Below, piece by piece: positions 13,204-22,185 of a stretch of DNA of 64,000 nt. The position numbers were made by a program, and so were the translations under genes. How positions within the stretch are numbered: the first letter of the stretch is position 1; each line of letters begins with the position of its first letter. The notes beneath the pieces were generated by a model. The model ran no database searches. It was not told where the DNA came from and saw only the letters and a list, made by a program, of their open reading frames with translations. This DNA is from a virus. Location: positions 1 through 64,000 of the IMG/VR virus record IMGVR_UViG_3300036790_000317; one strand, given 5' to 3'.

Positions 13204-13887
13204 ATGCGAGGCCTCCTCACGCACCTCACGCACCACCCCGCTCGCATCCGGCTCGCAGCCGGGCTCGCCGGCTCAGCGACCGTTTTCTTCGCTGCCGCGG
13301 CACTTACATCCTCGGGCATCCCGCCCGTGACGCTTACCGCAGCAGCAGCGCAGCAGCAGCACCTGCACCTGCACCCGCCGCCGTCGCCAGTCAGGACGGC
13401 AGCAGCAAACAGCACGTACCATGTCTCGGAATGGCGGTACCTGCCCAGGACGCCTCCGCCCCCGGACGTCTCGGTCATGCGGCACGCCGTGAGGAAGCCG
13501 GCCCCGCCACCCCCTCCACCGTCACCGGCGCCTGCCGCGTCATCGCCGCCAGCGTCCCAGGCACCTCCGCCTCCGCCTCCGTCCTCGCCACCGGATCCTC
13601 CGGCCCAGGCCGTGTACTCGTTTGCCGGGCTTGAGGGGCTGTGGGACGGCGCCGGAGGCCCGGCCGGGGAGGCCTCGGCTGCTGCCACGATCGCGGAATG
13701 CGAGTCCGGCGGGCGCGCTGACGCCGTCAACCCGTCGTCCGGCGCTGCAGGGCTGTGGCAGATCCTCGGAGCCCCCGAGGGATGGTCAGGCTCTGACAAC
13801 TGGCTGGACCCGCGCGTGAACGCCCGGGCTGCCGTGGCGAAGTTCCGCGCCGCGGGCGGCTGGGCGCCGTGGACGTGCCAGCCCTAG
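13204..13887 (+). CDS. Secreted lytic transglycosylase-like protein
   Basis: Residues about 15-40 form an N-terminal hydrophobic signal or anchor, followed by a Pro-rich linker of about 80 residues. The C-terminal domain has A-E-C-E-S-G-G ... N-P-S-S-G-A-A-G-L-W-Q-I ... A-V-A-K-F. That is the layout of SLT/Rpf-type muralytic domains, with the glutamate of E-S-G-G as likely catalytic acid. It probably cuts peptidoglycan for entry or release. GGAAGG precedes the ATG. It heads the structural operon. Confidence 0.7.
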   Translation: MRGLLTHLTHHPARIRLAAGLAGSATVFFAAAALTSSGIPPVTLTAAAAQQQHLHLHPPPSPVRTAAANSTYHVSEWRYLPRTPPPPDVSVMRHAVRKPAPPPPPPSPAPAASSPPASQAPPPPPPSSPPDPPAQAVYSFAGLEGLWDGAGGPAGEASAAATIAECESGGRADAVNPSSGAAGLWQILGAPEGWSGSDNWLDPRVNARAAVAKFRAAGGWAPWTCQP

Positions 13888-13894
13888 GAGGCAG

Positions 13895-14326
13895 ATGGAG
13901 AAAGATATCAGGCAGCTGGCCCGCCTGCGCCCTCCGATGAAGGAGGGCGCGGGCGTGGACAGCCGGGTCACGAACCCGCTCGAGGAGCTGCTCAAGGTTG
14001 CCGAGGAGGCGCTGCTCTGGAAGGATGAGCTGAAGCGCCGCGTCGTCGCCCTCCACGAAGACGAGTGGCGGTACGAGACTAAGGGCATGGGTGAGCAGAT
14101 CCGTGCCGAGATCCAGCTCTACGAGAGATCGATTGACCGGCTGGCGCGGATCCTGGTCATGATCGCGAAGCTCGGCATCGAGGAGCGGCTGACCCGGGTC
14201 ACGGAACGGCAGGCGCTGCTGATCGAGAAGGCAGTCGCCCTCGCGATCGAGGAGACGCACCTTCCTGCCCCGGCACAGGACCGGCTCCGCGAGTCGGTAG
14301 CCCGGCATCTGAAGGCGGTCAGCTAG
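13895..14326 (+). CDS. Helical protein, candidate small terminase or accessory
   Basis: This 143-residue protein is almost entirely charged helix, including E-R-L-T-R-V-T-E-R-Q-A-L-L-I-E-K and a final helical segment. The AGGAGGCAG ribosome-binding site is excellent. Its place shortly before terminase and its size fit a small terminase subunit, but no helix-turn-helix is obvious, so this remains a guess. Confidence 0.6.
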   Translation: MEKDIRQLARLRPPMKEGAGVDSRVTNPLEELLKVAEEALLWKDELKRRVVALHEDEWRYETKGMGEQIRAEIQLYERSIDRLARILVMIAKLGIEERLTRVTERQALLIEKAVALAIEETHLPAPAQDRLRESVARHLKAVS

Positions 14327-14337
14327 GAGGCTCGCCC

Positions 14338-14496
14338 ATGTTCGGCATCGCCGCGGTCGTCTTCTTCGCCATCTCGCTCATCCTGCACCTGGGTACCGGT
14401 GGCACCGGCCACTGGGACTACGTCACCTTCGCGCTGCTCGGGCTCATCTGCCTCGCGGTGCAGGCGCTGTGGCCATGGGCGCCGTGGCACCGCTAG
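14338..14496 (+). CDS. 52-residue membrane protein
   Basis: Two hydrophobic helices (about residues 2-17 and 28-45) joined by a glycine-rich turn and ending W-P-W-A-P-W-H-R. AGGAGGCTCGCCC precedes the ATG. It could be a small holin-like protein of the lysis group around 13.2-15.3 kb. Confidence 0.6.
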   Translation: MFGIAAVVFFAISLILHLGTGGTGHWDYVTFALLGLICLAVQALWPWAPWHR

Positions 14497-14625
14497 CAGC
14501 GAGATCATGACACCTGGCCTGATCTCATAGCAGCACGCAGGTAACATGGCAGGCATGACCGCCCGGTGATGATGATGATGCCGGCCAGGAAGTGAAGACC
14601 GGCAACGTACGGAAACGGGGCGAGT

Positions 14626-14895
14626 GTGCGTTGGCGGACCACGGCCTGGCCACTGACCAAAGACGTCATCATAACGGGCAGCGGGGTAGCCATCATCTGG
14701 GTGCAGGCGCTGTCGGTGCACCCGAGCGGGCTGGTGCTCGGGGCTGGGCTGGCCTTGTGCGCGCCGTCGGTAGCGGACCACGTTCGGGCCTTGCTGCCCG
14801 CACCTGGTGGCGATGGCTCATCCTCAGCGCCGCCGCCTCAGCCACTGGCGCCGCAGCCGGGGCCGTTGTTGCAGGAGGAATCCGCTGGTGACTGA
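14626..14895 (+). CDS. Small membrane protein (GTG start)
   Basis: A W-R-T-T-A-W-P start is followed by a hydrophobic helix pair (I-I-T-G-S-G-V-A-I-I-W-V and L-V-L-G-A-G-L-A-L-C), then a Pro-rich cytoplasmic-type tail. The stop overlaps the next GTG. Possible holin or antiholin; role inferred from position beside the muralytic enzyme. Confidence 0.55.
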   Translation: MRWRTTAWPLTKDVIITGSGVAIIWVQALSVHPSGLVLGAGLALCAPSVADHVRALLPAPGGDGSSSAPPPQPLAPQPGPLLQEESAGD

Positions 14896-15271
14896 GGAGG
14901 GAAAAGCACCGGAGCCGATCAGCCCGATAGAGATGCGGTATCGTGGCCCGGCGGGGCCGGCGGGGCCGCAGGGAGAACAAGGCCGCATGCTGAACCGGCG
15001 TACCGCACGCTCGGTGGTGTACCTGTTCGGGCTAGCGGTCGTGCTGTCCGTGGTAAGCCTGTTCTGGATCAATCACGCCGTGCATGACAGCCAGGCCGCG
15101 CAGCAGCGCCAGGGCCAGCAGGTGCTGGCCAAGCTGTGCGCTACCCTGGACCGGCTCGCCGCGCTTAAGCCACCTAGCGGGTCCGCGGCGTCAAATCCGT
15201 CCCGTGCTTATGAGCAGCAGTTGCATGCTACGCTGGCTCAGCTTAGCCCCGACATCGGCTGCAGCAGGTAA
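14888..15271 (+). CDS. Single-pass membrane protein with short collagen-like segment
   Basis: GTG at 14888 follows AGGAGGAATCC and overlaps the upstream stop. The N terminus contains G-P-A-G-P-A-G-P-Q-G, then a transmembrane helix (about residues 45-65), then a helical extracytoplasmic part with two cysteines. It resembles membrane accessory proteins placed near lysis genes, but no family is assigned. Confidence 0.55.
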   Translation: MTEEGKAPEPISPIEMRYRGPAGPAGPQGEQGRMLNRRTARSVVYLFGLAVVLSVVSLFWINHAVHDSQAAQQRQGQQVLAKLCATLDRLAALKPPSGSAASNPSRAYEQQLHATLAQLSPDIGCSR

Positions 15272-15338
15272 AGCAAGATTACCTGACAGCCACCACTCTC
15301 GTGATAAAGCAGGCAGGCAGGCAAACAGGCAGGTAGCC

Positions 15339-15548
15339 GTGACGGTAAAGTTCAGCCCGCGCCCGGCCCCGGGTGCGTTTACCGGCGCGCCACTGAAGAT
15401 CCCGTTCACGCTGTTCTGCACCCAGGGTGAGCGCTGGTGTGGCTGGCAGCATACCGCGAACAGCCAGAAGGAGTTCACGGTCCTCGCGATGAGCCGGCGG
15501 CAGCATGAGTCCTTGTGCAGAGGAGGACTGATCATTGCAGCTAGATGA
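15339..15548 (+). CDS. Small protein, 69 aa (GTG start)
   Basis: The GTG start is weakly supported (GGTAG upstream), yet codon bias is good and the end of the gene carries the AGAGGAGG that serves the next one. The product contains C-T-Q-G-E-R-W-C-G-W and a C-R-G-G near the end. Unknown. Confidence 0.45.
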   Translation: MTVKFSPRPAPGAFTGAPLKIPFTLFCTQGERWCGWQHTANSQKEFTVLAMSRRQHESLCRGGLIIAAR

Positions 15549-15765
15549 GTGCGCCTGCCCGCACGTCATCGCCGGGCATGAGGTTTTCGAGACACGGGCC
15601 TGGAGTGATGTTTGCCCGGTGCACGGCGTTGGCACGGGATACTTCAGGTCTCTGAAGGTGTTACCCTTCGGGTATGCTCATGAGCGGGACACGTCCCGGG
15701 AGGAATGGCTGACGTTCCTGGCGTCAGGTGACGGCGTGGAGGCGGATGACGGCAGCGGAGCCTGA
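15535..15765 (+). CDS. Small zinc-binding-type protein (TTG start)
   Basis: TTG at 15535 lies 8 nt after AGAGGAGGA and overlaps the previous gene. C-A-C-P-H near the N terminus with C-P-V-H-G at about residue 27 suggests a zinc site. The 3' end overlaps the terminase start. Confidence 0.55.
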   Translation: MQLDECACPHVIAGHEVFETRAWSDVCPVHGVGTGYFRSLKVLPFGYAHERDTSREEWLTFLASGDGVEADDGSGA

Positions 15766-17173
15766 TGACGCGCTTCTGCGCGCCGCTGACCGGCTGTCCG
15801 ATCTGCATGCCGATCCCAGGCGGGCATGGCGCAAGACGAGCCGCCCAGATCAGGTCCTGCCTCCGGAACCGTGGAGAACGCTAATCCTGCTCGGTGGCCG
15901 AGGCTCGGGGAAGACCCGGGCTGGCGCGCAGGGCCTGGTCGAGCTAATCCTCTCTGACCCTGAACCCGGTGAGTGGGCGATCGTCGCGCCGACGTACCGG
16001 GACGCATGGGCGACCTGCGTCGAGGGCGAGTCCGGCCTTCTCACCGCGCTCGGGTCGAGCATGGCGAAGATACGCAACGGCGACTGCCCGGTCGTGCTGT
16101 CCGCGGCCCGGGGCTACGCCGAGGTGCGCCTGCGTAACGGGCACGTCGTACGCGCCGACTCGGCCGACGACGGCGCCCTCAGGATCCAGGGCAAGAACCT
16201 GAAGGGTGCCTGGCTGGACGAGCTGGGCCTGTTCGCGAAGTGGGAGGTCGCGTTCGACGAGTCGATCGCGTTCGCGGTCCGGCGAGGCGGGTCCAAGATC
16301 ATCGCGACCGGAACGCCGAAGGTCAGCCGCCCCGCGGCGAAGCTGATCCGGCGGCTCATCAACGAGTCGAAGGACGACGCGACGGTCGTCGTCCGCCGGC
16401 TCCGGACGACCGACAACCTCTCGAATCTCTCGGAAACGTTCTTCCGCAGCGTCGTTGCCCGCTCCAAGGGCACCCGCCTGGAGCGGCAAGAGCTTGAGGG
16501 CGAGCTGCTCGATGACAACGACCAGGCACTCTGGTCGCGTGAGAACATCGAGCGCAACCGGGTTGACCCGGACAAGGTGCCGGACCTGTCCCGGGTCGTC
16601 ATCGCGCTGGACCCGGCCGTCACCAGTCTTACCTCGAGCGACGAGACCGGGATCATCGTCGCCGGCGAAGACGGCCGTGGCCACGGCTACGTCCTCGCGG
16701 ACCTCTCGATGCACGGCAGCCCGCAGCGCTGCATGGAGCGCGCGGTCGCGGCGTACCGGCAGTTCGACGGGGACCGGGTCATCGGTGAGGCGAACAACGG
16801 CGGGGACTTCATCGGCGCGCTGCTGAAAACGGTAGATCCTAACGTGCCGTACCAGAAGGTGACGGCCAGCAGGGGCAAGGCCGTCCGGGCTGAGCCCGTT
16901 TCAAGCCTCTACGAGCTGGGCCGGGTGCACCATGCCGGGGTGTTCATGGAGCTTGAGGACGAGATGGTGACCTGGGTGCCGGGTGATGCCGACTCCCCGG
17001 ACCGCATGGACGCGCTCGTCTGGGCGGTCACGGCGCTGAAGGGTCTCTCTCGCGGCTCGTGGGCTGATGCGTACGGCGTCGTTACCTGCCCGGGATGCAC
17101 CCGCGGATACCTGGGCGAAGGACGGAAGGCATGCCCGCACTGCGGGGCCGAGAAGCCGGCGGAGGCAGCATAG
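15746..17173 (+). CDS. terL: Terminase large subunit
   Basis: The packaging motor and nuclease that cuts and pumps DNA into the prohead. Walker A G-G-R-G-S-G-K-T lies at about residues 50-57, and the W-L-D-E-L Walker B-like segment at about 154. The nuclease has A-L-D-P-A (about 287) and R-M-D-A-L-V-W (about 419) acidic positions. The C terminus carries a C-P-G-C ... C-P-H-C zinc ribbon (about 446-468), an addition to the usual domain pair. The ATG at 15746 has GGAGGCGG directly ahead and is preferred to the GTG at 15728. Length is typical for the family. Confidence 0.9.
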   Translation: MTAAEPDDALLRAADRLSDLHADPRRAWRKTSRPDQVLPPEPWRTLILLGGRGSGKTRAGAQGLVELILSDPEPGEWAIVAPTYRDAWATCVEGESGLLTALGSSMAKIRNGDCPVVLSAARGYAEVRLRNGHVVRADSADDGALRIQGKNLKGAWLDELGLFAKWEVAFDESIAFAVRRGGSKIIATGTPKVSRPAAKLIRRLINESKDDATVVVRRLRTTDNLSNLSETFFRSVVARSKGTRLERQELEGELLDDNDQALWSRENIERNRVDPDKVPDLSRVVIALDPAVTSLTSSDETGIIVAGEDGRGHGYVLADLSMHGSPQRCMERAVAAYRQFDGDRVIGEANNGGDFIGALLKTVDPNVPYQKVTASRGKAVRAEPVSSLYELGRVHHAGVFMELEDEMVTWVPGDADSPDRMDALVWAVTALKGLSRGSWADAYGVVTCPGCTRGYLGEGRKACPHCGAEKPAEAA

Positions 17174-17424
17174 TGAGTAACACCAGTAAGCTGAAGGCCG
17201 AGATCTGCGCTCTCCGTGACGAGATCAAGGAGCTGCGGGAGCAATTGGGCCGTGACCAGCACCATCATTACTGCGGATGCCATGGCGTGCACTGGTGTCA
17301 CTGGAACTACTACACGTCTACCGCCGGCACCAGTCTGGCATCCCCCGTTACCTGGGGCGTCAGCAGCGGGACAACCGGCACATATATGACAGCTATTAAC
17401 GGGATCAACCCGACCAGCAGCTAG
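17173..17424 (+). CDS. Small coiled-coil structural protein (GTG start)
   Basis: The first 35 residues form a coiled coil (L-K-A-E-I-C-A-L-R-D-E-I-K-E-L-R-E-Q-L). Then comes a His/Cys/Trp-rich turn (H-H-H-Y-C-G-C-H) and a Ser/Thr/Gly tail typical of virion proteins. The GTG shares its first base with the terminase stop and has GGAGG upstream. Confidence 0.6.
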   Translation: MSNTSKLKAEICALRDEIKELREQLGRDQHHHYCGCHGVHWCHWNYYTSTAGTSLASPVTWGVSSGTTGTYMTAINGINPTSS

Positions 17425-17434
17425 GAGCACAGTC

Positions 17435-17728
17435 ATGGCAAGCATTGACAGCATGACGTTCGACCAGGCGGCGTATGCGCAAGGCGCAATCGTGACCCTG
17501 GATGTCGGCTACACCCCGGACACCCCGGGTGTGTCGCCGGCCGTCTTCACCGCGACCGCGAACGTGACCGACGTCAACGGGACCGTAGTGGCGACGAGCA
17601 GTGCCCCGTTTACCGTTAACGTCCCGGTCCCGGCCGGCGATACCGTCTCCGTGACCGACACCGGCGGCCGGGCCTGGGCTGAGCAGTCTGACTCCGGCAC
17701 CGTTGCGGTTTTCACGACTACGGCGTAA
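17435..17728 (+). CDS. Small beta-rich virion protein
   Basis: A 97-residue, acidic protein made of alternating V/T-rich strands (V-T-L-D-V-G-Y, F-T-A-T-A-N-V-T-D-V-N-G-T), fitting an Ig-like decoration or fibre-attachment domain. AGGAGCACAGTC precedes the ATG. Confidence 0.6.
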   Translation: MASIDSMTFDQAAYAQGAIVTLDVGYTPDTPGVSPAVFTATANVTDVNGTVVATSSAPFTVNVPVPAGDTVSVTDTGGRAWAEQSDSGTVAVFTTTA

Positions 17729-17729
17729 G

Positions 17730-17930
17730 GTGGCAGCGGCCGGCTACCGGCGCTGGCGCCTGCCGTTCGGTGACGGCGAGGATGACGAGCACACCGTTAT
17801 CACGGAGCGCCCGGACGTGGTCACCGTGACGATCACGGATGCTGAGGGCAACGTCCGGGCGGTCCGGAGCGCCGAGTTCCTCGTCCGCAGGCGCGAGCAC
17901 CGCGAGCACCACCGTGAACGTCACGGTTAG
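17730..17930 (+). CDS. Small protein, 66 aa (GTG start)
   Basis: A basic start and H/R/E-rich end surround a strand-like T-V-T-I-T-D-A-E-G-N-V segment that resembles one in the neighbouring 17435 gene. The ribosome-binding site is weak (TAAGGTG). It overlaps the next frame by 17 nt. Confidence 0.4.
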   Translation: MAAAGYRRWRLPFGDGEDDEHTVITERPDVVTVTITDAEGNVRAVRSAEFLVRRREHREHHRERHG

Positions 17931-18126
17931 CCTGCCGTTCTCGGTATGGCAGCCCGGCGCTCCGATGGCAGCCTGGGCACCCGAGGTGCCGGCCAAGGCA
18001 TGGCAGGCCCAGGTCCTGGGTGGCATGCTGAACGTGCTGATCGTGACCGGGCCTGCCATCCAGGACGAGGGCGGCAGTGCAATCCTCGATGAGGGTGGCG
18101 GTAACATCGAGACGGAAGGCTACTGA
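17914..18126 (+). CDS. Small protein, 70 aa (GTG start)
   Basis: The product starts V-N-V-T-V-S-L-P-F-S and ends in a repeated D-E-G-G-(S/N) pattern. No strong ribosome-binding site is visible, but the stop overlaps the ATG of the fibre gene as TGATG, suggesting coupling. Confidence 0.45.
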   Translation: MNVTVSLPFSVWQPGAPMAAWAPEVPAKAWQAQVLGGMLNVLIVTGPAIQDEGGSAILDEGGGNIETEGY

Positions 18127-21100
18127 TGGGCAAGATCAGTCAGTATGCCTCGCTCACGGACGTCGAAGACGACGATCTGCTCGTCGTGGTCGATGTTAAT
18201 GACACGTCGATGGCAGCTTCGGGCACGACGAAGAAGATGACCATCGGCCAGCTGCCCGGCGGGAGTGGCGCGGTTGCCTCGGTGTTCGGCCGTACCGGCA
18301 CGGTCACGGCGCAGTCCGGTGACTACACCGCCGCCCAGGTTGGCGCACTCTCGGCGGCTAGTGGCGGCACGATCAGCGGGCCAGTATCGGTCAGCGTCAA
18401 TACCACGGCTAGCGGGCTTATCGTCGCTAACGCCCACACGACTCCCACCTCTCCGGCTGTACAGATTCAGTCGGCGGCATCAGGAGACCAGGCGTTCGGG
18501 GTCATCAACTCGACCGACACTAACCAGCGTTTCTATATTGACAGCGCTGGCGGTCTCCACTGGGGTAGCGGCTCGGCGGTGCCGGACACGGGCGTGAGCC
18601 GGAGCAGCCCCGGCCGGCTATCAACGGGCTCCCTGTTCCTGACTACCTCCCTTGCTGCCGGTAAGGTTCTTTCGGTCACCAACCAGGCGTCCGCCCCAAC
18701 CAGCTCCAGCACTCAGTTCACCGCCGCTGCGGCGGCTGACAATACCCTCGGTATCGCCGTCAGCGGTGATGCGAACAACCGGCTCGGGATCGACTCCAAC
18801 GGCAAGCACACCTGGGGAACCGGGGCGGCCGGCGGCGACACCAACCTCTACCGCGGATCAGCCGGGGTTCTGCAGACCGATCAGAGCTTCCAGGCGAGCA
18901 GCGGATTCATCTCTGCTTCGCGCCTTGTTCCCACCGGCATTACCGGTGCCACCGCGGCTAGCCGGTACGTAGGTGCCACAACTGGCGGCGCGCCCGTAAC
19001 CGGCACCTTCCTGGTTGGTGACTTCGTCATTGGCCAGACCGGTAAAATCTTCATCTGCACTACCGCTGGATCACCTGGCACATGGACGCAGGCCGGGGGG
19101 ACTGTCGCCTCGGTCTTCGGCAGGAGCGGTGTAGTCACAGCCCAGACCGGCGACTACACGGCAGCACAGGTAGGCGCTGTTCCGCTGCCGGCGTGGCTGT
19201 TCGATGTTACCGCCTACGGCGCTGCGGGCAACGGCCAGGTCATCACCGACGGGGCTATCACCGGTGGCCAGCCGACGCTAACGACCGTGGGCCTGGCAGC
19301 ACCCTCGGCACCTACACTGGCCCACGCAGGCTCCGGCGGCACGATCCTTGCCGGTACGTACCAGGCTGAGATTACCTACGTTAATGCCTACGGCGAGACG
19401 ACGGCCTCATCGTCGACGTCCGTGACGACGACCGGCAGTGGCTCGACCATCACGGTAGACTCACCAGCGCTCAGCGGTAATGCCACCGGCTTTTACGCGT
19501 ACGTCACCCAGGCCGGGGGCAGTACGTACACCCGGCAGCAGGCTCCCGGGTCGCCGACGGTCATCGGCCAGAACTTCATCCTGACAGCGCCGCCGACTAG
19601 TTCGGGCGCCAGCCTGCCGGGTAGCAACACGACCCCGTCCAACCCGTTCCAGGCCGGTGACGTTGGCAAGCCGGTCATTGTTAACGGCGCTGGTGGTACG
19701 TCCGTTGCCCAGGTGCTCACGATCTCGGCGTTTAACGGCGCAGGCTCCGTTACCCTGAGCGGTAACGCGGTGACGACGGTCACCGGGGCGGCATGCTTCT
19801 GGGGCACCGATGACACCACTGCCATCCAGGCTGCCGTCAACGCCGCTGGCGCGTACCTGCTAACCCACCCGGTGGCCCGGGTCTACCTCCCGCAGGCACC
19901 TGGTGGCCTGTTTTACATGGTTGCCGGGGCCATCAACAACACGGGCCTCGCCAACGCGCAGATCGTTCTCCCGAACCCGCCGGTCAGCATCCAGCAGGGA
20001 ACGCTCGAAATTGTCGCGGACACGCCCACGCCACTACCTATGTGGACTGGCCAGATACCACAGGCATGGGGCGCGATCGTGTCGACGGGGGTGTTTGCCA
20101 GCACCGCTGCGCAGGTCAGCAACAACACCACCTACGACACCCCGGCCGCGGTCATCGGGTCAACGCCAGCCTCGGCGGCGCTGCTCACCCAGGTCGACTC
20201 GCTTCCGGCGTTTGCAAACATCAACGTAATCGTTGAGAACCTGACCGTCGTCACCCCGCAGTCTGACCAGGCCAGCAACTATAACGCCGTGTCACTGAAG
20301 GGCTGTGCCAAGGGCACGTTCCGCAACTGCACGGCACTGATTACCGCGAACTACCTTACCGCGTCAGGACCGAACGAGTTCCCCGTCATCAGCCACCTGA
20401 TCAACGGCCTGTCGGCCGGTTTCGTCCTGCCGGGCAACGGGAACAACGCGGTTGCGAACGCTTACGACTGCACCGTGTCCGGCTACACGTTCGGCGCAAT
20501 CCTTGCTGAGCAGGGCGTCCTGCAAGACGCTCTGATAGTGGGCTGCGGATGGGGATTCCAGTTGTCCGGCGCGGACCCGACGCCGGGCGAGCATCTCATC
20601 CGCGTCCGCGCCAGCGTCCAGAAGTGCTACAACGTTGTCTGGGTGCAGGGCACCGGCTCACCGTCGTTCTCTGTTGACGCCGACCTCGACATGGAGTCGT
20701 TGTCGAACAACGCCAGCACGTTCATCCAGGACTCCAACAGCGGCGCTGGTCTCGCGAGTCTTGGTGGCGAAATCCGCTGCTACGGGAACTTCAACCTGCA
20801 GATCTTCCCGCCGAAACGCCCGCTGTACGTAAAGATCAAGAACAAGCAGCTGGCGGGCAAGGTACCCGGCTACATTGCCGCGTACACTGGGTTCAGTACC
20901 GCCGGGACGACGGTGCCGGTGCAGAACCCGTACTGGGACGACGTCATCGTAGAATTCTCGGGCAGCACGATCACGGACGTCAGCCGCGGCGTTACCTACG
21001 GTGGCACCGGCGGGTCGGCATCGACCGCGCCGTCCATGACAAGCACCGGCCTTGCCGGGTCGGGGTCTGTTACCTGGCACAGTGGCGAGTGGATGTCGTT

Positions 21101-21146
21101 TGCCTTCAGCGGTTCCCCGGTATGGAACATCAGCGTGCCGGCATGA
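18126..21146 (+). CDS. Large tail fibre or spike protein
   Basis: A 1006-residue fibre. The N terminus is followed by a repeat S-V-F-G-R-(T/S)-G-x-V-T-A-Q-x-G-D-Y-T-A-A-Q-V-G at residues about 50 and about 328. It has an R-Y-V-G-A-T-T-G-G-A-P-V segment shared with the 21480 product and an Ig-like domain (about 408-480, core T-Y-V-N-A-Y-G-E-T). The second half has features of a right-handed beta-helix (N-N-T-G-L-A-N, V-E-N-L-T-V-V-T). It probably contacts the host surface. Coupled to the preceding gene. Confidence 0.75.
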   Translation: MGKISQYASLTDVEDDDLLVVVDVNDTSMAASGTTKKMTIGQLPGGSGAVASVFGRTGTVTAQSGDYTAAQVGALSAASGGTISGPVSVSVNTTASGLIVANAHTTPTSPAVQIQSAASGDQAFGVINSTDTNQRFYIDSAGGLHWGSGSAVPDTGVSRSSPGRLSTGSLFLTTSLAAGKVLSVTNQASAPTSSSTQFTAAAAADNTLGIAVSGDANNRLGIDSNGKHTWGTGAAGGDTNLYRGSAGVLQTDQSFQASSGFISASRLVPTGITGATAASRYVGATTGGAPVTGTFLVGDFVIGQTGKIFICTTAGSPGTWTQAGGTVASVFGRSGVVTAQTGDYTAAQVGAVPLPAWLFDVTAYGAAGNGQVITDGAITGGQPTLTTVGLAAPSAPTLAHAGSGGTILAGTYQAEITYVNAYGETTASSSTSVTTTGSGSTITVDSPALSGNATGFYAYVTQAGGSTYTRQQAPGSPTVIGQNFILTAPPTSSGASLPGSNTTPSNPFQAGDVGKPVIVNGAGGTSVAQVLTISAFNGAGSVTLSGNAVTTVTGAACFWGTDDTTAIQAAVNAAGAYLLTHPVARVYLPQAPGGLFYMVAGAINNTGLANAQIVLPNPPVSIQQGTLEIVADTPTPLPMWTGQIPQAWGAIVSTGVFASTAAQVSNNTTYDTPAAVIGSTPASAALLTQVDSLPAFANINVIVENLTVVTPQSDQASNYNAVSLKGCAKGTFRNCTALITANYLTASGPNEFPVISHLINGLSAGFVLPGNGNNAVANAYDCTVSGYTFGAILAEQGVLQDALIVGCGWGFQLSGADPTPGEHLIRVRASVQKCYNVVWVQGTGSPSFSVDADLDMESLSNNASTFIQDSNSGAGLASLGGEIRCYGNFNLQIFPPKRPLYVKIKNKQLAGKVPGYIAAYTGFSTAGTTVPVQNPYWDDVIVEFSGSTITDVSRGVTYGGTGGSASTAPSMTSTGLAGSGSVTWHSGEWMSFAFSGSPVWNISVPA

Positions 21147-21155
21147 GGGAGCAGC

Positions 21156-21473
21156 ATGCTGGCTGACATGACGATTGCTGCCGTTTCGACGGAGTACGTG
21201 AACGTCCCCGTCCAGGTTACGGTAAATGGCGAGCCGTACGACCCGACCGGCGACGTGGTGCAGTTCGCGTTTGTGCCGGGCAGCGCCCAGCCCGTGACGT
21301 GGTATTCCGGCTCGTGGGTAACGACCGTGCAGGGTGGCTACATTGCGCAGTGCCTTGTCGGCCCGGAAAACTCGGGCGTCGTGCTTGCGCCGGGGGCATA
21401 CACGGTCTGGATCATGATCACTGACGACCCGGAGGTGCCGGTACTGCCGGCCGGGAACCTCGCCGTTACGTAG
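21156..21473 (+). CDS. Small virion protein, Ig-like
   Basis: 105 residues of beta-sandwich-like sequence (V-N-V-P-V-Q-V-T-V-N-G-E-P-Y-D-P-T-G and G-A-Y-T-V-W-I-M-I-T-D), placed between two fibre-type genes. GGGAGCAGC precedes the ATG. Probably a decoration or fibre-base protein. Confidence 0.6.
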   Translation: MLADMTIAAVSTEYVNVPVQVTVNGEPYDPTGDVVQFAFVPGSAQPVTWYSGSWVTTVQGGYIAQCLVGPENSGVVLAPGAYTVWIMITDDPEVPVLPAGNLAVT

Positions 21474-21479
21474 GAGCAC

Positions 21480-22178
21480 ATGGCAACCTCGGCCAATGAA
21501 ACCAATGTCCCGTATCAGTTTGATGCCCCGGTTACGATCTCGGGCCTGACCGGCACCCCGTTCCGGTTTGCCGGCGCGACGGGGAGCGGGCCTCCGCTGG
21601 CGGGGCTGTTCGCGCAGAATGATGCCGTCTTCGATCAGACCGGGAACTGGTGGGTGTGCGCGACGGCCGGGACACCCGGGTCGTGGGTGTCGTTTGCCGC
21701 GAACGCCGTAACGGCAACGGCTCCCGTCTCCGGCCGGTTCCTGTGCCCGCCGGTGGTGTACGCCACGGCTACGAACCTTACCGTGGCAAACGCGACGTTT
21801 GCCGCCATCGCCAGTGGCAGCCTTTACACCGGCACCTTTACTGCTCCGGCGTCAGGCAGCGTCCTCGTGTCCGTGTCACTTCTCGCCGGGGCAAGTGCTA
21901 CTGCCTCGGCCGTGGCGTGGGGGCTTGCCCGGACCGGGACCGCCGGGACCGTCATCGGCACCGCCATCGTTCACCGGCCTCAGAGCGCCGGCATCACGGG
22001 CCCGATGTCTCTCCTGTTCCCGCTTGGCAGCCTCAGTGGGTCGTACTGCCTGGACCTGATGTGGGCTGCTCAGGCCTCGGGTACTGGCAGCGTCACCATC
22101 GGAACTGTGCAAACGGGGACAGCTCCGGTGATGACAGCACCGGCTGCCCCGGCTGTCGTAACCGTCGAAGCTGTATGA
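21480..22178 (+). CDS. Tail-associated protein with shared N-terminal module
   Basis: The N terminus reads N-E-T-N-V-P-Y-Q-F-D, nearly the same as in the 34709 product. A module R-F-A-G-A-T-G-S-G-P-P ... T-A-G-T-P-G-S-W matches one in the 18126 fibre. The remainder is a beta-sandwich of about 130 residues rich in T, A, G and S. AGGAGCAC precedes the ATG. Confidence 0.6.
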   Translation: MATSANETNVPYQFDAPVTISGLTGTPFRFAGATGSGPPLAGLFAQNDAVFDQTGNWWVCATAGTPGSWVSFAANAVTATAPVSGRFLCPPVVYATATNLTVANATFAAIASGSLYTGTFTAPASGSVLVSVSLLAGASATASAVAWGLARTGTAGTVIGTAIVHRPQSAGITGPMSLLFPLGSLSGSYCLDLMWAAQASGTGSVTIGTVQTGTAPVMTAPAAPAVVTVEAV

Positions 22179-22185
22179 TGCTTCT
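22174..22185 (+). promoter_or_regulatory. -10 element of a leaderless promoter
   Basis: TATGAT ends 6 nt before the GTG at 22186, with no ribosome-binding site, as at 6006 and 35392. Confidence 0.4.

Noticed and set aside
13062-13634. GTG-started frame in the leader after the 13009 promoter
   Set aside because: No ribosome-binding site, shadow-type composition after 13204, and it overlaps the better-supported transglycosylase gene for most of its length.
13044-13799. Long leftward ORF of 251 codons opposite the transglycosylase gene
   Set aside because: It is the reverse shadow of a GC-rich gene with a proline/glycine-repeat linker. It has no ribosome-binding site, while the rightward frame has a signal peptide and muralytic motifs.
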